From assembly GCF_005144715.1 (NCBI RefSeq), contig NZ_SWKR01000002.1, positions 1,850,227-1,914,226 on the forward strand: 64,000 nt of DNA, read 5' to 3'. Positions 51,632 through 59,299 of this stretch are shown in pieces (positions within the stretch are counted from its first letter, which is position 1; each line of letters begins with the position of its first letter). The DNA is from Sphingomonas baiyangensis. Lineage in GTDB: Bacteria > Pseudomonadota > Alphaproteobacteria > Sphingomonadales > Sphingomonadaceae. The notes under the pieces were generated by a model. It searched no databases and was not told the DNA's origin. It worked only from the letters and a program-made list of their open reading frames with translations. The translations under genes and the position numbers were made by a program.

Positions 51632-52174
51632 ATGGACGTAGTCATGGAACAACGGCTGGTGCGGCGCGGAGCCGTGCTGGCATTCGTCCTTACCGTCGCG
51701 GTCTGCACGGCATCGCTGCTGCTGTTGCCGCGCCTGATGGCATTGCCGTCTGAGATAGCGCCCAGGCTGGCGCTCGCGATCCAGACCAGCGTCCCGCATC
51801 TGCTGTGCGTTCTCGTCGCTATCCAGCTCGTGTCCAGCGGCAGGTATCGCTCGGCGGCCGACATCGCAGGCGCGGCGGCAGGTCCACCAAGCCCGCAGCT
51901 CGCGGTCAAGGTGGCGTTTCTGCAGAACACGCTCGAGCAGGCGTTCGTCGGCGTGTGCATGAACCTTGCGCTGGCTTCAGTTACGGGCGGCAGCGTCCTC
52001 GCGCTACTGATCGCCTCCGCCATCCTCTTCCCGATCGGTCGCCTGCTTTTCTACCGCGGATATCCAGGTGGCGCCGGCTCGCGAGCCTTGGGCATGGCAT
52101 TGACCGCGCTCCCGTCGCTCGCCTGCCTCGGTGCCGCCGGCGTCGTAACGATAGCCAAGCTGGTCGGCGCGTAG
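51632..52174 (+). CDS. MAPEG-like membrane protein
   Basis: A 180-residue protein with four hydrophobic helices (about 13-33, 50-68, 105-135 and 155-178) and the motif AFLQNTLEQAFVGVCMNLAL, typical of MAPEG proteins related to microsomal glutathione transferases and their bacterial relatives. It might conjugate or reduce toxic compounds at the membrane; the substrate is unknown. CAGGAGCAGG precedes the ATG. Co-transcribed with the methyltransferase under O2. Confidence 0.72.
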   Translation: MDVVMEQRLVRRGAVLAFVLTVAVCTASLLLLPRLMALPSEIAPRLALAIQTSVPHLLCVLVAIQLVSSGRYRSAADIAGAAAGPPSPQLAVKVAFLQNTLEQAFVGVCMNLALASVTGGSVLALLIASAILFPIGRLLFYRGYPGGAGSRALGMALTALPSLACLGAAGVVTIAKLVGA

Positions 52175-52262
52175 AGCGACCAGCCGTGTGGCCATGGCGC
52201 GATGAGCGAAGCGAGAACATCGCGAATGCGGCCGGTAATATGGTCGACCTGCGAAAAGCCGC

Positions 52263-52293
52263 TTGACCCTCTAGCGGCTAGAGGGTGCAAATC
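52263..52293 (+). promoter_or_regulatory. MerR-type promoter/operator O3 (pbrT-like gene)
   Basis: TTGACC, 19-base spacer CTCTAGCGGCTAGAGGGTG, then CAAATC. The dyad ACCCTCTAG-CGG-CTAGAGGGT is a perfect 9-bp inverted repeat, more symmetric than O1 and O2. It lies 30 bases before the ATG of the PbrT-like permease. Confidence 0.87.
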
Positions 52294-52323
52294 GCGAACG
52301 ATTCCTAAGAAGCGATTCCGTCA

Positions 52324-54312
52324 ATGAACCGAAACTTTCGCGCTCCCATGCCTGCAGGAGATGTAAGCCGCCGATTCGGCAGGTGGCTGGCGATCGTTCT
52401 GGCGTTGCTCGCATTCTGCCTCCCGGCAAGCGCCTCGGCCAACGCTGCTGGCGTACAGACGATCTGGCGGCTGCTCGATTACATCGCAGTCGATTATGCC
52501 GGCGCCGTTTCGGGCGGCAAGGTCGTGAGCAGCGCCGAATATGCCGAAATGACGGAGTTCGCCGGGCAAGTCGAAGAGAGGGTGCAGGCGCTGGCGCCGA
52601 CCTCGGCCAAGTCCGACCTGCTCCGGCGAACGGGGATTTTGCGCGTAGCAATTGCTGCCAAGGCTGACCCCAGGGCGGTAGCGGAGCAATCCAGAACATT
52701 GGCGTCGGCCTTGCTCGCGGCCTATCCGGTGCCTCTCGCGCCCACGTCTCCGCCTGATCTTGCACGCGCCGACAAGCTCTACGCACAGAATTGTGCCTCC
52801 TGCCATGGAATGAACGGCGACGGCCGCGGCCCGAATGCTGCCCGGCTCGATCCGCCGCCGATCGCCTTCAGCGACAAGGACCGCGCCGACCAGCGCAGCC
52901 TGTTCGGGCTCTATCAGGTGATCAGCCAAGGTCTCGACGGCACGGCGATGCAGAGCTTCGAGGCGCTACCCGAGATCGACCGCTGGGCGCTCGCGTTCCA
53001 TGCCGGCCAGCTCGCTTATCCGGAAACCGCGGCGCGCGAAGGCGAGCGGCTGTGGCGCGAGGATGCGACGGTACGCGCCAGATATCCCAACCTGGCGGCG
53101 CTGGTCGGCTCGACACCAGCTGCGCTAGCGGCCGATCTCGGCGGCGAAAAGGCGCTCGCGCTTACTGCTTATCTGCGCCGTCATCCCGAAGCCGTGACCG
53201 CGCGCCTCCACGGCTCGCTCGCGCTGACCCGCGAACGGCTCGGGCAGAGCCTTGCCGCTTACCGCAAAGGCGACCGAAAGGGGGCGTCGGATCTTGCGCT
53301 CTCCGCTTATCTCGACGGCTTCGAACCGGTCGAGCCGGTGCTCGCAGCCCGCGATGCAACGCTGATGGCGAGGATCGAGCGTGGGATGGCGGAACTGCGC
53401 GCGGCAATCGGGGAAGGCCGCCCGCTCGGCGAGGTCGAAGCCGCAAACCGCGCGCTCGTCAGCCTGTTCTCCGAAGCCGAAGCCGCGCTGGCGCCGGATC
53501 GCGCGAGCGGCCTGTCCAGTTTCCTCGGCGCCTTCGGCGTGCTGCTGCGTGAGGGCCTCGAGGCGCTGTTGATCGTCATCGCAATGATCGCGTTCCTCAA
53601 GAAGACCGAGCGCAGCGAGGTGCTTGGGTTCGTGCATGGCGGCTGGATTGCCGCGCTCGTCGCCGGCGTCGCCACCTGGTTCGTCGCGACCTATGTCATC
53701 AGCGTGAGCGGCGCGTCGCGCGAGCTGACCGAAGGCTTCGGATCGCTGTTCGCGGCGATCATCCTGCTCACCGTCGGCATCTGGATGCACGGAAAGAGTA
53801 ATGCTGAGGCCTGGCAGCATTATGTGAAGGAGAAGGTCAGCGCGGCGCTGTCTCGCCGGTCGGGTTGGTTCCTGTTCCTGCTCTCCTTCGTGGTCGTCTA
53901 TCGCGAGGTGTTCGAGACGATCCTCTTCTATGCGGCCCTGTGGGCGGAGGGGAACGGGGTCGCCATGCTCGCCGGAGCCGCCGCTGCTGCAGCTCTGCTG
54001 GCAGTGATTGCATGGATCATGTTGCGCTATAGCGCTCGCCTGCCGATCACCCAGTTCTTCTCCTGGAGTTCGATCCTGATCGCCATCCTCGCGGTCGTGC
54101 TCGCCGGGAAGGGCATCGCGGGTTTGCAGGAGGCGGGCGTTATCGGCGTGCGACCGCTCGACAGCGTGCCACGTATCGACATCCTCGGCCTGTTCCCGAC
54201 CGTCCAGACCGTGCTTGCCCAGATCACGGCGATCCTGATCCTGGCCGCGGGCTTCTGGTTCAGTGGCCGCAGCGCGGCCGCCACACGTTCGCCGGCGTCG
54301 CCAGCCGAATAG
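52324..54312 (+). CDS. PbrT-like FTR1-family permease fused to cytochrome c domain
   Basis: A 662-residue protein. A signal-like helix (20-40) leads to a periplasmic region with a haem-c site, CASCH (Cys157, Cys160, His161), then a long helical part, then seven or so membrane helices of the FTR1 family. The cation-transport motifs are LLREGLEALLIVIAM and VVYREVFETILFY. PbrT of Cupriavidus has this build and takes up Pb(II); other FTR1 proteins take up oxidised iron. Under a CadR/PbrR-type promoter a lead or related metal uptake role is likely. Full length, no break. Confidence 0.85.
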   Translation: MNRNFRAPMPAGDVSRRFGRWLAIVLALLAFCLPASASANAAGVQTIWRLLDYIAVDYAGAVSGGKVVSSAEYAEMTEFAGQVEERVQALAPTSAKSDLLRRTGILRVAIAAKADPRAVAEQSRTLASALLAAYPVPLAPTSPPDLARADKLYAQNCASCHGMNGDGRGPNAARLDPPPIAFSDKDRADQRSLFGLYQVISQGLDGTAMQSFEALPEIDRWALAFHAGQLAYPETAAREGERLWREDATVRARYPNLAALVGSTPAALAADLGGEKALALTAYLRRHPEAVTARLHGSLALTRERLGQSLAAYRKGDRKGASDLALSAYLDGFEPVEPVLAARDATLMARIERGMAELRAAIGEGRPLGEVEAANRALVSLFSEAEAALAPDRASGLSSFLGAFGVLLREGLEALLIVIAMIAFLKKTERSEVLGFVHGGWIAALVAGVATWFVATYVISVSGASRELTEGFGSLFAAIILLTVGIWMHGKSNAEAWQHYVKEKVSAALSRRSGWFLFLLSFVVVYREVFETILFYAALWAEGNGVAMLAGAAAAAALLAVIAWIMLRYSARLPITQFFSWSSILIAILAVVLAGKGIAGLQEAGVIGVRPLDSVPRIDILGLFPTVQTVLAQITAILILAAGFWFSGRSAAATRSPASPAE

Positions 54313-54353
54313 CGCTTGGCTCGAGTGCCGAGGCCGCGCCAGCCGTGAGCCGG

Positions 54354-55145
54354 CTATTCGGCGGGTGAGGCGACATCCCGGCCGGTGGACTGCAGCCGTG
54401 TGTCCGGACGGATGGCAATCGCCGAGTGATCCTGCTCGCCAGCCGCTGGCTTGTTCGCCGCCTTGCGCTCGGAATATCGATCGACCAGCTCTTCCCGATG
54501 CAGGCGGATCAGAATGGTGAAGCGAATCAGCTCCTCCATCACGTCGACGATGCGGTCATAATAGCTGGAGGGCTTCATCCGCCCAGCTTCATCGAACTCC
54601 TTGTACGCCATCGCGACCGACGACTGGTTCGGGATCGTGAACATCCGCATCCAGCGGCCGAGCAGCCGCAGCGTGTTGACCGCGTTGAACGACTGCGATC
54701 CGCCGGAGACCTGCATCACCGCGAGCGTGCGACCCTGGGTCGGCCGCATGCCCTTCATCTCGAGCGGCAGGTGATCGATCTGTGCCTTCATGATGCCGGT
54801 GATCTGGCCGTGCCGCTCGGGGCTGCACCAGACCTGCGCTTCCGACCAAAGCGCGTGCTCGCGCAGTTCGTGGACGGCGGGATGGTCGTCGCCCTGTACC
54901 TGATCCGGGAGCGGCAGGTCGCCTGGATCGAAGATGCGCGTCTCGGCGCCGAACAGCTGGAGCAGCCGCGCGGCCTCTTCTACGGCGAGCCGGGAGAAGG
55001 AGCGCTGCCGAAGCGATCCGTAGAGCAGCAGTATGCGCGGCGGCGGCTGATCGTCGCCAAGGCCGAGACCAAGACGCTTGCGCACGAACGCCGGGTCGAG
55101 CGCCGGCAGATAGTCTGGATCGACCAGGGTGCGGAGGCGCTTCAT
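54354..55145 (-). CDS. arsH: ArsH, NADPH-dependent FMN oxidoreductase
   Basis: A 263-residue ArsH flavoprotein. It has [27 protein letters not shown] (FMN phosphate loop), the [21 protein letters not shown] block and [26 protein letters not shown]. It oxidises trivalent organoarsenicals and reduces quinones and chromate in studied cases. The ATG at MKRLRTL overlaps the UPF0060 stop (ATGA). Last gene of the ars operon; it converges with the PbrT-like gene. Confidence 0.93.
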   Translation of the reverse strand: MKRLRTLVDPDYLPALDPAFVRKRLGLGLGDDQPPPRILLLYGSLRQRSFSRLAVEEAARLLQLFGAETRIFDPGDLPLPDQVQGDDHPAVHELREHALWSEAQVWCSPERHGQITGIMKAQIDHLPLEMKGMRPTQGRTLAVMQVSGGSQSFNAVNTLRLLGRWMRMFTIPNQSSVAMAYKEFDEAGRMKPSSYYDRIVDVMEELIRFTILIRLHREELVDRYSERKAANKPAAGEQDHSAIAIRPDTRLQSTGRDVASPAE

Positions 55146-55465
55146 GCGGCTCTCGGCCCGAACAGGATAATGCCGGCACCAACGAGACAGATCACCGCCC
55201 CGCCCACGTCCCACCGGTCGGGCCGCAGGCCTTCGATCGCCCATAACCATCCCAGCGAGGCGCAAATGTAGACGCCACCATAGGCCGCATAGGCTCGGCC
55301 AGCTGCCTCGCTGTCCACCAGCGTCAGCATCCAGGCGAATAGTGCAAGCGACACCATGCCCGGCACGACCCACCATGGCGAATGTCCCAGCCGCAGCCAT
55401 GCCCAGAAGGCGAAGCAGCCGGCGATCTCGGCGAGCGCAGCGCCAATATAGGCCAGCGGAGTCAT
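55142..55465 (-). CDS. UPF0060 (YnfA-like) membrane protein
   Basis: A 107-residue protein with four membrane helices: [61 protein letters not shown] and [18 protein letters not shown]. This is the complete UPF0060/YnfA family, related to small multidrug transporters. Its place between acr3 and arsH suggests a helper role in arsenic or organoarsenic export. It overlaps both neighbours by 4 bases. Confidence 0.9.
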   Translation of the reverse strand: MTPLAYIGAALAEIAGCFAFWAWLRLGHSPWWVVPGMVSLALFAWMLTLVDSEAAGRAYAAYGGVYICASLGWLWAIEGLRPDRWDVGGAVICLVGAGIILFGPRAA

Positions 55466-56565
55466 GCGGCTTCGCACCACGGGCGCGTACGCTTCACGAT
55501 CGCGACGACCGAGAGCATGACCGGCACTTCGACGAGGACGCCGACCACGGTCGCGAGCGCGGCGCCCGAGTGGAGGCCGAACAGCGAGATCGCCGCAGCG
55601 ACTGCCAGTTCGAAGAAGTTCGACGCGCCGATCAGCGCGGCGGGGGCGGCGACGCACCAGGCGACGCCGAAACGCCGCGACAGCCAATAGGCGATGCCCG
55701 CGTTGAAATAGACCTGGATCAGGATCGGCACCGCCAGCAATGCGATGACCAGCGGCTGGCGGACGATCTGCTCGCCCTGGAAGCCGAACAGCAGGATGAG
55801 CGTGGCGAGGAGCGCGACCAGCGAGGCGGGACCCAGCCTGCCGAGCAGCCGATCGAGCGCCAGCTGACCGCCCGAGGCGAGCACCGCCGCCCGGACGAGC
55901 TGGGCGACGATCACGGGAACGACGATGTAGAGCACGACGGACAGGAGCAGCGTGTCCCAGGGGACGGTCACCGATGCGACGCCGAGCAACAGGGCGACGA
56001 GCGGCGCGAACAGGAAGATCATGAGCAGATCGTTCAGCGCGACCTGGCTGAGCGTGTAGGTCGGCTCGCCGTCGCAAAGGTTCGACCACACGAACACCAT
56101 GGCGGTGCACGGGGCGGCGGCGAGCAGGATCAGGCCGGCGATGTAGCTGGACGCCTGTCCTTCGGGCAGCAGCGGCGCGAAGAGCCAGCCGATGAACACC
56201 GTGCCGAGAAGCGCCATCGAGAACGGCTTCACTGCCCAGTTCACGAAGAGGGTAACGCCCACTCCTTTCCAGTGCTGCCGCACCGAACCGAGCGCGCCGA
56301 AGTCGATCTTCAGGAGCATGGGGATGATCATCAGCCAGATGAGCGCCGCCACGACGAGGTTGACTCGAGCGACCTCCGCCGCGGCGATCGCCGCGAACGC
56401 GCCGGGCAGCGCATGACCGAGCGCAATGCCGATCACGATGCACAGCGCGACCCACAGGCTCAGATAACGCTCGAACAGGCTCATCGCCGGACGCGGCGCA
56501 GCGGATGCGAGAGTCGCCACTTCAGACCAGTCGATTGCCGGTGACGTCGACGACCTGTTCGCCAT
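55462..56565 (-). CDS. acr3: ACR3-type arsenite efflux transporter
   Basis: A 367-residue ACR3 permease with ten membrane helices. Conserved blocks are [42 protein letters not shown] (conserved Cys) and [18 protein letters not shown]. It exports As(III), the product of ArsC. The ATG at MANRSSTS is preferred because AAGGAAG precedes it, even though this places the start 44 bases inside arsC; a later ATG (MSLFERYL, 56484) lacks a ribosome site. Confidence 0.93.
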   Translation of the reverse strand: MANRSSTSPAIDWSEVATLASAAPRPAMSLFERYLSLWVALCIVIGIALGHALPGAFAAIAAAEVARVNLVVAALIWLMIIPMLLKIDFGALGSVRQHWKGVGVTLFVNWAVKPFSMALLGTVFIGWLFAPLLPEGQASSYIAGLILLAAAPCTAMVFVWSNLCDGEPTYTLSQVALNDLLMIFLFAPLVALLLGVASVTVPWDTLLLSVVLYIVVPVIVAQLVRAAVLASGGQLALDRLLGRLGPASLVALLATLILLFGFQGEQIVRQPLVIALLAVPILIQVYFNAGIAYWLSRRFGVAWCVAAPAALIGASNFFELAVAAAISLFGLHSGAALATVVGVLVEVPVMLSVVAIVKRTRPWCEAA

Positions 56566-56950
56566 CTTCCTTCGCGAACGCGCCCTGCTGCGGTTGCGGT
56601 AGGATATCGAGGACCGCTTCTGAGGGGCGGCAGAGTCTCACCCCAATCGGGGTCACGACGAGCGGCCGGTTGATCAGGATCGGATGCGCCATCATCGCGT
56701 CGATCAGTGCGTCGTCGCTCAGGCTTTCGTCGGCCAGGCCGAGCTCGCCATATGGCATGCCCTTCTCGCGGAGCAGCGCGCGCGGCGTGATCCCGGCACG
56801 CTCGATCAGCTGGACGAGCAACGCGCGGGCCGGCGGCGTCTTCAGATACTCGACGACATGCGGCTCGATGCCGGCGTTGCGGATCATCGCCAGCGTGTTG
56901 CGGGACGTCCCGCACTCGGGATTGTGATAGATGATGACGTCGACGGACAT
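56522..56950 (-). CDS. arsC: ArsC, glutaredoxin-coupled arsenate reductase
   Basis: A 142-residue ArsC of the glutaredoxin-dependent type: YHNPECGTSRNTLAMIRNAG with the catalytic Cys13, then VVEYLKTPP, and HPILINRPLVVTPIGVRLCRP containing the conserved arginines. It reduces As(V) to As(III). It starts 7 bases after arsR and overlaps acr3 by 44 bases. No break seen. Confidence 0.94.
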   Translation of the reverse strand: MSVDVIIYHNPECGTSRNTLAMIRNAGIEPHVVEYLKTPPARALLVQLIERAGITPRALLREKGMPYGELGLADESLSDDALIDAMMAHPILINRPLVVTPIGVRLCRPSEAVLDILPQPQQGAFAKEDGEQVVDVTGNRLV

Positions 56951-56957
56951 TGGAGCC

Positions 56958-57290
56958 TCAGTAGCAGGTGGTGAGTTCGGCGACGAGCGGCCCGCAAAGC
57001 TCCGCGCGGCCCTGGCAGCAGTCCTTGGCGAGAAAGGTCATCAGGTCTCGCAGCGCGTCGAGGCGCACCCGCTGGATGAAGTGGCGACCCCGCTTGTCGG
57101 ACTGAACAAGACCCGCCTTGGCAAGGACGGCGAGGTGAGTGGAGAAGGTGCTCTGCGACAGGGCCAGCGCTTCGACGAGTTCACCCGTCGAAAGGCCCTC
57201 GGGCTCGTGGCGAACCAGCAGGCGGAAGGTCGAAAGCCGCGTGGGATGCCCAAGGGCGGCGAGGATCTCGATGGCGCTTTCCTGGTCCAT
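56958..57290 (-). CDS. arsR: ArsR-family repressor
   Basis: A 110-residue ArsR/SmtB repressor: LAALGHPTRLSTFRLLVRHEPEGLSTGELVEALALSQSTFSTHLAVLAKAGLVQSDKRGR. The metal ligands are probably the C-terminal cysteines DCCQG, ELCG and TTCY, unlike the ELCVC site in the E. coli recognition helix. The ATG at MDQESAIE has an inverted repeat directly upstream. It releases DNA when As(III) binds and is first in the ars operon. Confidence 0.92.
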   Translation of the reverse strand: MDQESAIEILAALGHPTRLSTFRLLVRHEPEGLSTGELVEALALSQSTFSTHLAVLAKAGLVQSDKRGRHFIQRVRLDALRDLMTFLAKDCCQGRAELCGPLVAELTTCY

Positions 57291-57346
57291 GCATCGGGAA
57301 TAGCCGATGCAATCTGGGACCGCAAGACGTATCGTATTTTTCCGAT
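57291..57346 (-). promoter_or_regulatory. Candidate ArsR operators
   Basis: Immediately before arsR, GCATCGG-GAATAG-CCGATGC (57291-57310, plus strand) is a perfect 7-bp inverted repeat, and 20 bases further lies ATCGTATTTTTCCGAT (57331-57346) with ATCG/CGAT ends. Both share the ATCGG half-site. They likely bind ArsR and cover the ars promoter. Confidence 0.6.
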
Positions 57347-57489
57347 GCGTTTGGTTGTCCCCTTGGCCACGGCGACGCGTCAGGGTCTCTGGATCGCACC
57401 ATAGTGGTTTGACTTCATGGGTAGCTGCTTGCCAGAGAAGGTGTTGCCGGCCTAACCTTTGTCCGTGCCGTGACATCGGCACCGAGGCG

Positions 57490-57599
57490 TGAGAACCTCG
57501 TAGGGTACCCTGTTCACTGGCCGACCGCCGGGTGGCCGACGCGCATGTCCAGGCTTCGCAGCTAAAGGCGTCGGCGCATGTAAACCCTACGTGTTCTCA
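57490..57599. repeat. Large nested inverted repeat upstream of fecI
   Basis: Outer arms TGAGAAC...GTAGGGT (57490-57496, 57500-57506) and ACCCTAC...GTTCTCA (57584-57590, 57593-57599) pair over 14 bp. Inner arms GCCGACGC/GCGTCGGC (57535-57542, 57568-57575) pair over 8 bp. The left outer arm is part of a second palindrome, AGGGTACCCT (57502-57511). The unit fills the arsR-fecI gap, which holds no gene, and may be an operator or the mark of an inserted small element. Confidence 0.5.
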
Positions 57600-57641
57600 A
57601 CACCCGGCTTCGCCGGAGCCGTCTCGATCGGGAGACGGATC

Positions 57642-57689
57642 ATGACACGCGCGGCACGGGCGGACGATACTGGCAGAGGCCAAGGGTGA
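57642..57689 (+). CDS. Possible 15-codon upstream ORF of fecI
   Basis: ATG after a GGGAGACGG ribosome-like site encodes MTRAARADDTGRGQG and its TGA overlaps the fecI GTG (GTGA). This arrangement allows translational coupling of fecI, which itself lacks a strong separate ribosome site. It may be chance. Confidence 0.3.
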   Translation: MTRAARADDTGRGQG

Positions 57690-58231
57690 AGGGGCCGGCG
57701 ACGTTCCCCTTTGCCCAGCTTGGCACCGCCGAGCCGGACGCCGTCGATATCGACCGGCTATACCGCAGCGAGCGTTCGTCGCTGATCCGCTTCTTCGCGC
57801 GCAACCGTGCATCCGCGCATGAAGCCGAAGACCTCGCGCAGGAAGCCTTTCTGCGCCTTGCCCGCGCCGACGACGGTCCGGCTTCGATCACCAGGCCCGC
57901 AAGCTATCTCCGCCAGATCGGCCGCAACCTGCTCAAGGATCGCGTGCGATCCGCCGAGTTCCGGCACATGGCGCCGGATGTCGATGTGGCGCACGCCATT
58001 TCGGACGTTGATGAGCTTGGCCGCCTGGAAGCGCGCGATAGTCTGCGCCGGCTCGAGACAGCCATGATTCGTCTGAAGCCGCGGTCGAGGGATATCTTCC
58101 TCGCCCACCGTCTTGATGGCATGACCTATCTCGAAATCGCGGAGAAGACGGGGTTGAGCGTGAAGCGCGTCGAGAAGATCATGTCGAAGACGATCGGGCA
58201 GCTGACGCGCTTCATGGAGCAGGATGCCTGA
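57686..58231 (+). CDS. FecI-like ECF sigma factor
   Basis: A 181-residue ECF sigma factor. Region 2 is LYRSERSSLIRFFARNRASAHEAEDLAQEAFLRLARA, and region 4 is LKPRSRDIFLAHRLDGMTYLEIAEKTGLSVKRVEKIMSKTIGQL. It is of the FecI group, which is held by FecR until a TonB-dependent receptor signals substrate. A GTG start is used. It overlaps fecR by 1 base and heads the receptor/isopeptidase operon. Confidence 0.88.
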   Translation: MKGPATFPFAQLGTAEPDAVDIDRLYRSERSSLIRFFARNRASAHEAEDLAQEAFLRLARADDGPASITRPASYLRQIGRNLLKDRVRSAEFRHMAPDVDVAHAISDVDELGRLEARDSLRRLETAMIRLKPRSRDIFLAHRLDGMTYLEIAEKTGLSVKRVEKIMSKTIGQLTRFMEQDA

Positions 58232-59205
58232 TGCCGGGCGGCGAGGACGCGCGCGAGGAAGCCAGTCGCTGGTGGGGGCGCATGCACGGGCCTCATGCGG
58301 AGGAGTCGCGCGCCGAGTTCGAACGCTGGCGCGCGGCAGATCCGCGAAACGCGGCCGAATACGCCGCCCTCGAGCGGACCTGGACGCTGGCGGAAGGCCT
58401 GGGCGCCACTGCGGTCGGTCGGGACCGGTCGCTCAAGCCGCAGCCGCGCCCGCTCGCCTGGGCCACCGCGCCTCGTCTCGCGCTCGCTGCCGCCGCGATG
58501 ATCGTCATAGCGCTGTTCGTGACCCTCCAGCCCGGGCGCAACCCGAACCTCTCGCTCGTATCCGTGGCGCACGCGACCTCGGTCGGCGAGATCCGCACGG
58601 TGACTTTGCCTGACGGGTCGTCGGTGACGCTCGACACAGACACGCGGGTGGAGGTCGCGTTCGACGACAAGGTCCGCAAGGTCAGGCTGCAGCGCGGTCG
58701 CGCGCGCTTCGACATCCAGCCCGATCCCGCCCGCCCGTTTCTCGTCGAGGCGGGCGGGAAGGTGGTCTCGGCCCCGGAGGCGGATTTCGACGTTCAGGCG
58801 CCGCCGGCCGGGCTTTCGGTCGTGTCGCTGCACGGCGCTTTGGAGGTTCGGCGGACGGGAGATATGGATGCACCGGCGGAACTGCGCATCCAGCCGGGAC
58901 AGGCGATGCGCTTCGCCGCGAGCGGAGAGCCGCTCGCACCCGCCGGACCGGCCGGGAAGGGCAGCGACCAATGGGTATCGGGCATGCTGGTGTTCCACGG
59001 CGCGCCCTTGTCGGCGGTGCTTGAGGAAACCAATCGCTACGCTTCGCGCCCCATTGCGCTCGGCGAGCCGTCGCTCGGCGCGATCAAGGTCACCGGAGCC
59101 TTCCGTCCGCTTCCGGTCGATGAACTTGCGGCAAGCCTTGCTGCGGCCCTCGAGCTTCGAGTCCAGCGCGACGCCAACGGCAATATGATGCTCGTCCGAC
59201 CCTAG
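58231..59205 (+). CDS. FecR-like anti-sigma factor
   Basis: A 324-residue protein. The N-terminal DUF4880 domain binds sigma (ASRWWGRMHGPHAEESRAEFERWRAADPRNAAEYAALERTW). One membrane helix follows (about 81-98), then the periplasmic FecR domain: SVGEIRTVTLPDGSSVTLDTDTRVEV and RGRARFDIQPDPARPF. A short secretin-like C-terminal domain (LEETNRYASRPIALGE) completes it. It relays a signal from the receptor to FecI. Confidence 0.9.
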   Translation: MPGGEDAREEASRWWGRMHGPHAEESRAEFERWRAADPRNAAEYAALERTWTLAEGLGATAVGRDRSLKPQPRPLAWATAPRLALAAAAMIVIALFVTLQPGRNPNLSLVSVAHATSVGEIRTVTLPDGSSVTLDTDTRVEVAFDDKVRKVRLQRGRARFDIQPDPARPFLVEAGGKVVSAPEADFDVQAPPAGLSVVSLHGALEVRRTGDMDAPAELRIQPGQAMRFAASGEPLAPAGPAGKGSDQWVSGMLVFHGAPLSAVLEETNRYASRPIALGEPSLGAIKVTGAFRPLPVDELAASLAAALELRVQRDANGNMMLVRP

Positions 59206-59299
59206 TCGATTTTTTTCGCATGGATGGGGGGGGGTAAGTCCGCCCCGCCCCGTCCCGCCCTGATGTCCGCGCTCTGTGCGCCGACCCGGGAGGGACAGA

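Noticed and set aside
54313..54353. Terminator between the converging PbrT-like and arsH genes
   Set aside because: Only weak, imperfect GC stems and no T-run; not enough to call.
55466..56455. Extension of the UPF0060 frame to a 437-residue protein
   Set aside because: The added part is antisense-frame noise across acr3; the 107-residue protein is the full family length.
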